Assembly: GCF_000092125.1 (NCBI RefSeq)
Contig: NC_014212.1
Span: 186,001-250,000 of the forward strand
Direction: 5' to 3'
DNA length: 64,000 nucleotides
Origin: Allomeiothermus silvanus DSM 9946
Lineage (GTDB): Bacteria; Deinococcota; Deinococci; Deinococcales; Thermaceae
The position numbers and the translations under genes were made by a program. Positions 53,523-61,189 of this stretch are shown piece after piece. How positions within the stretch are numbered: the first letter of the stretch is position 1; each line of letters opens with the position of its first letter. The notes beneath the pieces are model-generated. The model made no database searches, had not been told where the DNA came from, and was given only the letters and a program-made list of their open reading frames with translations.

Positions 53523-53975
53523 ATGCCGCGTTGGATTGTCATTGGGGTGGTGCTGCTGAGTCCGGTCACGGCTCAGTACCAGAGCAATGCGGCATCCCTG
53601 ACCCCTGAAAAGCCCTGCCCCCAGTCTGTGCAGTACTGGCTCGAGCTCCCCCCTACGCGCTGGCCGGTGGAGAGCTTGCGCTTAGGCGGCCAGCGCTACG
53701 GGATGGAACTCCTCTTGCGGTTGTTGGGTTCGGAGGCTCGCCAGCCGCAAGCTTACCTGCGCCAGCAACTCGCCGCGGCCAAGCTCAGCCTGGCTAGCGG
53801 GGCCGAGCCCTCCGCGATCGCGGCCACCGTGGCCGAGGCCGATCAGATGCTGCAACGGTTCGCCACGCGCGAGCAGATGCTGGCTTTGGGGGATGCGCTC
53901 GAGACGTGTGTTTCGCTGCGCGAAAGCAGCGAGGCCTACACCCGTTACCGTCGCTACACCCCGGGGTGCCGATGA
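53523..53975 (+). CDS. Secreted protein at the head of the polysaccharide locus
   Basis: 150 residues with a signal peptide (IVIGVVLLSPVTAQ), then a helical region with LEDAL/LASGAEPSAIAATVAEADQML-type heptads and two Cys. No family recognised. It overlaps the next gene by ATGA, so it belongs to the glycan operon. TAAGCT 8 nt before the ATG may be the operon promoter. Confidence 0.65.
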   Translation: MPRWIVIGVVLLSPVTAQYQSNAASLTPEKPCPQSVQYWLELPPTRWPVESLRLGGQRYGMELLLRLLGSEARQPQAYLRQQLAAAKLSLASGAEPSAIAATVAEADQMLQRFATREQMLALGDALETCVSLRESSEAYTRYRRYTPGCR

Positions 53976-54562
53976 CCCTGCACGTATTTTGGCCGTTCCG
54001 GCTGGGTTTGGCGATCCTGACGGTGATCGGGGGATTTGTATGGCTCGAGGCCGCCTGGACGGCTTACCAGGCCGATACCGCCCTGAGCCAGGCTCGCGCC
54101 CTGCACCGCCAAGGGCAAGCCGATCGGGCCCTAAGGGTGCTTCAGGCGGCGCAGCGGCGTGTTTCGGGCAATGCCGAGCTGGCTCTTGCGGCTGGAGACC
54201 TTTACCTGGTGCGGTACTTGCTCGAGGGGGACGGCATAGAAGAGGTCATCAACCAATATTCTCGGGCCTCCCAGCTCAATCCGCTCGAGCCTTTTTACTC
54301 CTCCAGTCTGGGCCTGGCCCTCTTGCTGGCGGGGCGCTTCGACTGGGCCGAGGAAGCCCTGGAGCGGGCCTTGCCGGGCGATCCGCACAACCTCGAGTAC
54401 CTGTGGTGGATAGGTCGGGCCAAAGAGGGGCAAGGCGACCTAAAGGCGGCGCGAGAGTTCTTCCGGCAAGCGCTCGAGGTGCGCGAAGACCCCCGGGTGC
54501 GGGCTGACTTCCTGCGGATCGGGCAGATACTCCCTACGCCGCGTAGCGGGGTGGGGCGATGA
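53972..54562 (+). CDS. Membrane-anchored TPR protein
   Basis: 196 residues from the ATG that overlaps the previous stop. One transmembrane helix (LGLAILTVIGGFVWLEAAW) then TPR repeats: ALSQARALHRQGQADRALRVLQAAQRR, PLEPFYSSSLGLALLLAGRFDWAEEALERALP and LEYLWWIGRAKEGQGDLKAAREFFRQALEV. Probably a periplasm-facing scaffold for the O-antigen-ligase-like protein, with which it overlaps by ATGA. Confidence 0.78.
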   Translation: MTLHVFWPFRLGLAILTVIGGFVWLEAAWTAYQADTALSQARALHRQGQADRALRVLQAAQRRVSGNAELALAAGDLYLVRYLLEGDGIEEVINQYSRASQLNPLEPFYSSSLGLALLLAGRFDWAEEALERALPGDPHNLEYLWWIGRAKEGQGDLKAAREFFRQALEVREDPRVRADFLRIGQILPTPRSGVGR

Positions 54563-55767
54563 TCCGGGCTGCCGGGTTGGAATCCGCTGCCTGGGGCGTG
54601 CTGATCGCCCTCGTGCTCTTCGCCGGTCTGAGCCAGGGCGGGTTCTCGGGGTGGGGCTTGTTCGGTTTGCGGGTGTTGGTTGGGGCGGGGTTGATCCTGT
54701 GGTTAGGTTCGGTGGTGATGCGGGGCTTTATACGATGGCCACCGTTGCCGGTCGCCTTGGCTGCGCTGGCGTATCTGCTCATCACGGTGGTGGGGGCGCT
54801 CTCGAGCCCCTACCCCTATGGCAGCGCCCAAGCCCTGCTCAACACGGCGATGTTCGGGGCGGTTTTTTTTCTGGGCTATGCCTGTAGACCAAGCTGCAGA
54901 CCGGTTTTGCTAGTGGGGTTCGGGCTGGGGGCGGGGATACTCGGGGTCTATGGGCTGTGGCAGGCTTTGAGCTTGGGCCTCACCCGGGTGACCGGGCTCT
55001 ACTTCAATTCCAACCACTACAGCGGGTTTCTGGCCTTGGCTGTGCCGATCACCCTGGGACTGGCCCTCTCGAGCCGGGGTTTGTGGCGTGGGCTGTGGGC
55101 GGGTTTAGCGGGGTTATTGTGCGTCAACCTGATCCTGACCTTCTCCTGGGGCTTGCTGGCGGTGGCGCTGGCCTTGGCGGGGTGGCTGCTGGCGGGGTTC
55201 GGGCGAAGGGGGTGGGCCGGGGTGTTGCGCGGTGGGCTGCTGGCGCTGAGCCTGGTCGGGCTGGCCCTGCTGATGTTGGTGAGCCTGAGCCCCCAATTGG
55301 CCGGCAATCTAGGCCAGCGCACGGTACAGCTTTGGGGGGACTGGGCCCGGGTGAGCCTCGAGAGCCGGGCCGGAATTGCTCGAGGGAGTCTCGAGCTAAT
55401 CAAGACCCACCCCTGGCTGGGGGTGGGGCCGGGCAGCTTCGTCTACGCTTGGCCGCGCTACCGCCCGCCCAAGATCGAGACCGTGCCCCAGGAGATCCTG
55501 CACAAACGCATCAACTACGCCCACAATGACTACCTCCAGGTTGCCAGCGAGACCGGGCTGCTGGGCCTGGCTGCGTTTTTAGGGTTTTGGATCGTGGTGC
55601 TGGGGAAGGGCTCGCGCTCGCTCGTTGGCACCGGCATCAAAGTGGGGTTGATCGCGCTGTTGCTCCACGGCCTGACCGATGGGAACCTGACCTTTATTCC
55701 GGCCAATGCCGTATTGGCGTACCTGTTTGCCGGGCTTTATGTGGGGGAAACCAATGATCCTGATTGA
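54559..55767 (+). CDS. O-antigen ligase/polymerase-family membrane protein
   Basis: 402 residues with roughly ten to twelve transmembrane helices and a late extracytoplasmic loop holding the Wzy_C pattern PWLGVGPGSFVYAW...INYAHNDYLQVASETGLLG. It should polymerise or transfer lipid-linked glycan outside the membrane. Translationally coupled to the TPR gene before it and overlapping the glycosyltransferase after it. Confidence 0.85.
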   Translation: MIRAAGLESAAWGVLIALVLFAGLSQGGFSGWGLFGLRVLVGAGLILWLGSVVMRGFIRWPPLPVALAALAYLLITVVGALSSPYPYGSAQALLNTAMFGAVFFLGYACRPSCRPVLLVGFGLGAGILGVYGLWQALSLGLTRVTGLYFNSNHYSGFLALAVPITLGLALSSRGLWRGLWAGLAGLLCVNLILTFSWGLLAVALALAGWLLAGFGRRGWAGVLRGGLLALSLVGLALLMLVSLSPQLAGNLGQRTVQLWGDWARVSLESRAGIARGSLELIKTHPWLGVGPGSFVYAWPRYRPPKIETVPQEILHKRINYAHNDYLQVASETGLLGLAAFLGFWIVVLGKGSRSLVGTGIKVGLIALLLHGLTDGNLTFIPANAVLAYLFAGLYVGETNDPD

Positions 55768-56875
55768 CGCTACGCCGCTACAGTCCGAACATCGCCTGCG
55801 TGGGGTGGGGGCCTACGTCCGCCACCTGGTTCAGCACCTGGAAGCTAAAGGTCACACACCTTTTTACTTTGCCTCGACGGTGGGGCTCGAGCACGTCCAG
55901 GGCCTCCTCCCCCCCGAGCGCACCCTTACCGTCTACCGCCCCCACACCCCGGCCCAGGTCTACTGGGCCTACAACGAGTTGGCCATGCGCTGGGCCATCC
56001 TGCGCCTGCGGCCACGGGTATTTTTCTGCCCGGATTTCAACGGGCTCCTCAGCAACCCCTTTGGCGAATCGGTACCGATGCTGCACGACCTGATCCCCCT
56101 CAAAATGCGGGAGGAAGGGGAGGGGCTAGGGATCCGACTCTCCCGGCTGCGCTGGGGGGTTTACTTCGCCAAGGTGCGGCGGGCACGGCACATCATCGCC
56201 CGCAGCGAATGGGTCAAGAAAGATGCGATAGAGTTGCTGGGCATCGCCCCCGAGCGGATCACGGTGGTGGCCCAGGGCTTGGATCGGGAACGCTTCGTGC
56301 CGAGTACCGGGCAGGGCCCCTATGCTGCGGAGCCCCCGTACTTCTTGCACGTGGGAGGCTCGGGGACCAACAAGAACATGCGGCGGGTGCTGGAGGCGTT
56401 TGCCCGGGTAGCCCCCACCCATCCCCAGACCCGGCTGTACTTTGTGGGGCCATGGGCTCCTGCCGAGCGGGAGTGGCTGGAGGCCGAGAAAACCCGGCTG
56501 GGGCTTGCCGAGCGGGTGCGTCACCTGGGGTTCATCCCCGACGCCGATCTGCCGAGCCTGTACGGCAACGCGGCGGCGGTGGTGTTCCCCTCGCTCGAGG
56601 AGGGCTACGGTCTGCCGGTGCTCGAGGGGATGGCCTCGGGGGCTCCGGTCATCACCTCGAATGTTTCCTCGCTGCCGGAGGTGGCCGGGGACGCAGCCTT
56701 GCTGGTCAACCCGCTGGAGGTGGAGGCCATCGCGGCAGCTATGCGGCGGATTCTCGAGGAGCCGGGACTAGTCCAGGCGTTACGGCAGAAGGGCCGGATC
56801 CAGGCTAGCCAGTTCTCCTGGGAGGCCCTGGCGGATCAGGTTTGGGAGACCTTGAACCGGATTGCCCAGACCTAA
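55754..56875 (+). CDS. GT4-family glycosyltransferase
   Basis: 373 residues from ATG 55754, overlapping the previous gene by 14 nt. GT-B fold: ATPLQSEHRLRGVGAYVRHL near the N-terminus, HVGGSGTNKNMRRVLEAFARVA and the GT4 motif EEGYGLPVLEGMASGAPVITSNVSSLPEVAGDAALLVNPL, with the retaining E-x7-E. Adds one sugar in the cytoplasm; donor unknown, possibly GDP-heptose from the adjacent genes. Confidence 0.88.
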   Translation: MILIDATPLQSEHRLRGVGAYVRHLVQHLEAKGHTPFYFASTVGLEHVQGLLPPERTLTVYRPHTPAQVYWAYNELAMRWAILRLRPRVFFCPDFNGLLSNPFGESVPMLHDLIPLKMREEGEGLGIRLSRLRWGVYFAKVRRARHIIARSEWVKKDAIELLGIAPERITVVAQGLDRERFVPSTGQGPYAAEPPYFLHVGGSGTNKNMRRVLEAFARVAPTHPQTRLYFVGPWAPAEREWLEAEKTRLGLAERVRHLGFIPDADLPSLYGNAAAVVFPSLEEGYGLPVLEGMASGAPVITSNVSSLPEVAGDAALLVNPLEVEAIAAAMRRILEEPGLVQALRQKGRIQASQFSWEALADQVWETLNRIAQT

Positions 56876-56908
56876 GCAACCTCGGTATGAAGCCTAAGGC
56901 TGGAGTTT

Positions 56909-56968
56909 GTTACGCCCCTTGTGATTTGAGCGTTTCCTCAAAGCCCTCAGGCTCGAGTGGGGCGTAAC
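56909..56968 (+). ncRNA. Possible structured RNA before the heptose genes
   Basis: A perfect 10-bp helix GTTACGCCCC (56909-56918) with GGGGCGTAAC (56959-56968) encloses two smaller hairpins, TTTGAG-CGTTTC-CTCAAA (56925-56942) and GCC-CTCA-GGC (56943-56952), a three-way-junction layout. It lies 34 nt after a glycosyltransferase gene and 116 nt before hddA. It may be a leader element or part of a terminator; no T tract follows. Confidence 0.35.
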
Positions 56969-57084
56969 GGAGGGATTTGTTGCGGCAGACACAAGCTTGA
57001 GTGCTGTAACGGGGCCGTTATGGAGGCTTGGCTAAATTAGGGCCTGGAGACATTGGCACTGCTCAAGACAGAGGGGGTATGCAG

Positions 57085-58137
57085 ATGATTATTCGAGCCC
57101 GTGCGCCTTTACGAATTAGCTTTGGGGGTGGGGGAACCGACGTCCCCCCCTACTGCGACGAACGTGGCGGGGTAGTGCTCTCGGCCACCATTAACCGCTA
57201 TGCCCTGGCCTCGCTGGTCCCCGGTGGCGACCGTTTTAGCGTGCGCAGCATCGATTACGACCAGAGCATTGAGTACGGGATCCATGATTCCTTTGTCTTT
57301 GACGGCCAGCTCGACCTTGCCAAGGGGGTGCTCGAATACTTTCGGCGGACGCAGGGGCTCAAGGATGGCTTTGAAGTCGCGCTGCACAACGACGCCCCCC
57401 CAGGGTCGGGTTTGGGCTCTTCCTCGGCCATTACGGTAGCCCTGATCGGGGCCATCGCCGAGCATCTACGCCTCTCCCTGGATAAGTACCAGATCGCTGA
57501 CCTGGCCTACCGTATTGAACGCCAGGACGTGGGCATCAAAGGCGGTAAGCAGGATCAGTACGCGGCCACTTTCGGCGGGTTTAACTTCATCGAGTTCCAC
57601 CCCGAACTCACCGTGGTGAACCCCCTGCGGCTCCCGGCACAAACGGTCTGGGAACTCGAGTACAGCCTGGTCTTCGCCTTCGTGGGAGGGCAGCACTTCT
57701 CCGGGCACATCATCGAGAAGCAGCAGGAGAACTACCAGAAAGGCCAGTACGACGCGGTGCAGGCCATGGACGAGATCAAGGCCATCGCCTACGAGATGAA
57801 GCGGGCCCTGCTGCGGGGGCATCTCCAGGAGTTCGGCGCTCTCTTGGACGCCGCCTGGCAGTGCAAAAAGCGCATGGCCGAGGGCATCAGCAACCCCCAT
57901 ATAGACGAGGTATACCAGGAGGCCAAGAAGGCCGGGGCCATAGGCGGCAAGGTCACCGGCGCAGGCGGCGGTGGCTTTATATTCTTCTACTGCGATCCCT
58001 ACCGCCGCTTTGCCGTGCAGGAAGCCCTCAAGAAGACCGGGGCCCAGGTGGTAAACCTGAGCTTCGTGGAGGAGGGCATCTCGGCTTGGACGCTCAACGC
58101 TCGCGCCCTCGAGTCTAAGGCCCTCGTCGCCAAATAG
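57085..58137 (+). CDS. hddA: D-glycero-alpha-D-manno-heptose 7-phosphate kinase
   Basis: GHMP kinase, 350 residues. IIRARAPLRISFGGGGTDVPPYCDERGGVVLSATINRYA is the HddA N-terminus; PPGSGLGSSSAITVALIGAI is the ATP-binding GHMP loop; GKVTGAGGGGFIFFYC is motif 3. It phosphorylates the heptose 7-phosphate at C1. ATG 57085 is 7 nt after GAGGGGG; ATG 57079 lies against that site and a GTG at 57028 is upstream of it. First of three genes making GDP-heptose. Confidence 0.9.
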   Translation: MIIRARAPLRISFGGGGTDVPPYCDERGGVVLSATINRYALASLVPGGDRFSVRSIDYDQSIEYGIHDSFVFDGQLDLAKGVLEYFRRTQGLKDGFEVALHNDAPPGSGLGSSSAITVALIGAIAEHLRLSLDKYQIADLAYRIERQDVGIKGGKQDQYAATFGGFNFIEFHPELTVVNPLRLPAQTVWELEYSLVFAFVGGQHFSGHIIEKQQENYQKGQYDAVQAMDEIKAIAYEMKRALLRGHLQEFGALLDAAWQCKKRMAEGISNPHIDEVYQEAKKAGAIGGKVTGAGGGGFIFFYCDPYRRFAVQEALKKTGAQVVNLSFVEEGISAWTLNARALESKALVAK

Positions 58138-58144
58138 GAGGCTT

Positions 58145-58720
58145 ATGACGCAACCCGCTACATCCGTGTTTGACCAAGCGATGGATCTTCACCTCGAGGT
58201 AGCGCGGGCCACCCGTGCCCTGGCTCCCCAAGTGGCCCAGGCCGCCCAGATGATGAGCGAGTGCTTACGCCAGGGGGGGCAGATCCTCTTCTGCGGTAAC
58301 GGCGGCTCCGCCGCCGACGCGCAGCACCTTGCTGCCGAGTTTGTGGGCCGCTTCCTCAAGGAGCGCCGGGCCTTACCCGCCCAGGCCCTCAGCGTGAACA
58401 CCTCGATTCTCACCGCCATCGGTAACGACTACGGTTACGAGAGGGTCTTCGCTCGGCAGGTTGAGGCCATGGGCAAACCCGGCGACGTTTTGGTGGGGAT
58501 CACCACCAGCGGTAACAGCCCCAATATCCTCGCCGCTGCCTTAGCCGCCCGCGCCGCAGGCCTGAAGGTCATCGGCATGACCGGCGAGGGCGGGGGCAAG
58601 CTGGCGGCCTTTTGTGATTTGCTGCTGGCGGTTCCCTCCCAGAGCACCCCGCGCATCCAGGAGATGCATATCCTGATAGGCCACAGCTTCTGCCAGATGG
58701 TCGAGGAAGCCCTGCTTTAA
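58145..58720 (+). CDS. gmhA: Sedoheptulose 7-phosphate isomerase
   Basis: 191 residues, SIS domain: FCGNGGSAADAQHLAAEFVGRF, ALSVNTSILTAIGNDYGYERVFARQVE, VGITTSGNSPNILAA and EMHILIGHSFCQMVEEAL with the conserved His. Converts sedoheptulose 7-phosphate to D-glycero-D-manno-heptose 7-phosphate, the first step of the pathway. Starts 7 nt after hddA, with TAGGAGG upstream. Confidence 0.95.
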   Translation: MTQPATSVFDQAMDLHLEVARATRALAPQVAQAAQMMSECLRQGGQILFCGNGGSAADAQHLAAEFVGRFLKERRALPAQALSVNTSILTAIGNDYGYERVFARQVEAMGKPGDVLVGITTSGNSPNILAAALAARAAGLKVIGMTGEGGGKLAAFCDLLLAVPSQSTPRIQEMHILIGHSFCQMVEEALL

Positions 58721-58745
58721 GCGGATATGAGGCCGAAGACCTAAC

Positions 58746-59972
58746 ATGGGCAAACCACCCAGACAAGCCGTGATCCTGGCCGGGGGCTTAGGCACCCGGC
58801 TGGGGGCTTTGACGCGAGAGACTCCCAAGCCGCTTCTTCCGGTGGCGGGTAAACCCTTTCTGGACTATCTGCTGTGGAACCTCAAGCGCCATGGCTTCGA
58901 GCGCGTCTTGTTCCTGCTCGGGTACAAGGCTATGCGGATCATCGAGCACTATGGTAGCGGAGCAGGCCACGGCCTCGCTGATGACGCGCAGCGAAACACA
59001 CGCCTCGAGGTCGAGTACGCTGTCGAGACCGAGCCGATGGGCACGGGGGGTGCCTTACGGCTAGCCAAGGATTATCTGGACGAGCGCTTTCTTTTGCTCA
59101 ATGGGGACACCCTGTTCGACTTCAACTACCTCGATCTGGCTTTGCTCGAAGGTCCCGCCGCCGTAGCCCTGCGCCGGGTACCGGACACGGCCCGCTACGG
59201 GCGGGTGCGGCTGGAGGGAAACCGGATCATCGGGTTTGGCGAGAAGGAAGGGAAAGGCCCCGGCTTGATCAATGGCGGGGTGCACGTGCTTTCGCGGCCA
59301 GCCGTGGAACTCCTGCCGGAAGGGGTGAGCTCGCTCGAGCGCGACCTCTTCCCCCGCCTCGTCGAGCGGGGGGAACTGCTGGGCAAGCCCTATGAGGGTT
59401 TCTTCCTGGACATCGGCCTACCCGAGGCCTATACCGAGGCCCAGAAGGCCCTCCCGGCTTGGCGAAAAAAACCGGCGGTGTTCCTCGACCGGGATGGGGT
59501 ATTGAACCACGACGAGGGCTACACCCATCGTCCCGAGCAGTGGCGCTGGACCGAAGGGGCCGTAGAGGCGGTGAAGTGGCTCAATGACCGGGGGTATCTG
59601 GTCTTGGTCATAACCAACCAGGCGGGAATCGCGCGGGGCTACTATACCGAGGAACACTTTTTGCAGTTCACCGCTTGGATTCACGAACAGCTGCGCCTGG
59701 CCGGAGCGCACCTCGAGGCCACCTACTACTGCCCCTACCATCCCCAGGGCTTGGGTCCGTACCGCCGCGACTCGGAAGACCGCAAACCCAACCCCGGCAT
59801 GTTCCTGCGGGCGATTGCCGATTGGCAGCCCGATCTATCGCGCAGCTTGGCCATTGGCGACAAGGAAAGCGATCTTCAGGCGGCGCAAGCGGTGGGGGTG
59901 CGGGCTTTGCGCTTTGCTGGGGGGAACCTGCTCAGGTTTGTGCAGGATGCTCTCAGTGAATCTGGGCGTTAG
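58746..59972 (+). CDS. Fusion: heptose-1-phosphate guanylyltransferase and GmhB-like phosphatase
   Basis: 408 residues, two enzymes in one chain. Residues 6-235: nucleotidyltransferase (AVILAGGLGTRLGALTRETPKPLLPVAGKPFLDY, LLNGDTLFDFN), HddC-like. Residues 243-395: HAD phosphatase (FLDRDGVLNHDEGYT with D248 and D250, VITNQAGIARGYY, DRKPNPGMF, AIGDKESDLQAA), GmhB-like. With GmhA and HddA this completes GDP-D-glycero-alpha-D-manno-heptose synthesis. The GmhB zinc loop keeps only the first Cys (C329); the other three usual ligands are Y331, S343 and D345, so zinc is probably not bound. Confidence 0.88.
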   Translation: MGKPPRQAVILAGGLGTRLGALTRETPKPLLPVAGKPFLDYLLWNLKRHGFERVLFLLGYKAMRIIEHYGSGAGHGLADDAQRNTRLEVEYAVETEPMGTGGALRLAKDYLDERFLLLNGDTLFDFNYLDLALLEGPAAVALRRVPDTARYGRVRLEGNRIIGFGEKEGKGPGLINGGVHVLSRPAVELLPEGVSSLERDLFPRLVERGELLGKPYEGFFLDIGLPEAYTEAQKALPAWRKKPAVFLDRDGVLNHDEGYTHRPEQWRWTEGAVEAVKWLNDRGYLVLVITNQAGIARGYYTEEHFLQFTAWIHEQLRLAGAHLEATYYCPYHPQGLGPYRRDSEDRKPNPGMFLRAIADWQPDLSRSLAIGDKESDLQAAQAVGVRALRFAGGNLLRFVQDALSESGR

Positions 59973-59981
59973 GAGGAGTAG

Positions 59982-61127
59982 ATGCGGGTCGGATTTTTCA
60001 CCTACGGGATGGGGCAGCGCCTCACGGGAATAGGCCGTTACACGGTGGAGCTGACCCGTGCCTTGAAAGCTGCTGAACCCGGCCTCGAGATCGTCCTGCT
60101 CAACCCCTACCCGGATTCTCCGCTAGAGTGGTATCGGGAGTTCGAGACCTACCCGGTTCCCGCATTGCAAAAGGTTCCCGCTGCGGCCAGCCTGGGTAAT
60201 TGGCTGCTGCACCGGGCGGCGCTTGAACTCCAGCTCGACATACTCCACGACCCCTGCGGGATTGCCCCTTTCCTCATTCCGACTAAAGCCTACCGAAGGG
60301 TCACTACTATCCACGATGCGATTCCCTTGGTAATGCCTGAAGTCCAGCCCCTGGCGACGCGGCTAATTTTTCGCACCCTGGTTCCGCTGGCCCGGTACAC
60401 CGCTGATGCTATCTTTACCGTGAGCCAACATGCTGCGCTAGACTTGGCCCGCCATGCCCGGCTACCCCAGAGCAAGCTCTTTGTAGCCCCCAACGCGGTG
60501 AACCCGCCCCTGGCGATCTCCGAAGCAGAGGTTCGGGCGGCACTCGAGCGGCTGGGGGTTATCCCCCCCTACTTTTTGGCGGTGGGCCAGCTGGCCTCCC
60601 GCAAAAACCTGCCCCGGCTGCTGGAGGCCTTCGCTCTTCTTCGGCGGGAGAACCCTGAGTTGAGCCTCGCTGTAGTGGGGCCGAGCACTTGGAAGGGCCA
60701 CGAGATCTTCCAAAAAGCCCGAAACCTGGAGGGCGTGACTCTTACCGGTTTCGTTTCCGACTCGGATTTGGATGCGCTGTACTACGGGGCGCTGGCCTTG
60801 GTCTTTCCCTCGCTTTACGAAGGCTTTGGCATCCCCGCGCTTGAGGCCATGGCCCACGGAACTCCGGTCTTGGCCGCTCGTGCTAGCGCCTTACCAGAGG
60901 TGGTAGGCGAGGCTGGGTTACTCTTCGACCCGACATCGGTAGAGGCTATAGCCGCAGCAATGCGCCGAATCTGGCAGGATAAGGGTTTGCGTGAGGAACT
61001 TAGGAGGCGGGGGCTCGAGCGGGCCAAGCAGTACACTTGGGCTGAAACCGCTGGCAAAACCCTGGAGGTTTACCGGAATTTATCGGGTGGCCAGGCCGTG
61101 CGAAGAGGCGCATATTCGGAAGCTTAG
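59982..61127 (+). CDS. GT4-family glycosyltransferase
   Basis: 381 residues. GQRLTGIGRYTVELTRAL at the N-terminus, TTIHDAIPLVMP, ILAVGQ-like FLAVGQLASRKNLPRLLEAFALL and the donor-site motif YEGFGIPALEAMAHGTPVLAARASALPEVVGEAGLLFDPTS. Second retaining GT4 of the locus and distantly related to the one at 55754. ATG follows TTAGGAGGAG, 9 nt after the fusion gene, so it is in the heptose operon and a likely user of GDP-heptose. Confidence 0.88.
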   Translation: MRVGFFTYGMGQRLTGIGRYTVELTRALKAAEPGLEIVLLNPYPDSPLEWYREFETYPVPALQKVPAAASLGNWLLHRAALELQLDILHDPCGIAPFLIPTKAYRRVTTIHDAIPLVMPEVQPLATRLIFRTLVPLARYTADAIFTVSQHAALDLARHARLPQSKLFVAPNAVNPPLAISEAEVRAALERLGVIPPYFLAVGQLASRKNLPRLLEAFALLRRENPELSLAVVGPSTWKGHEIFQKARNLEGVTLTGFVSDSDLDALYYGALALVFPSLYEGFGIPALEAMAHGTPVLAARASALPEVVGEAGLLFDPTSVEAIAAAMRRIWQDKGLREELRRRGLERAKQYTWAETAGKTLEVYRNLSGGQAVRRGAYSEA

Positions 61128-61189
61128 GAAACCAGGATTCACCTCGCTGCTTTCGCGCAGCGAAACCCACGCCTCAAGGAGATTGCACC

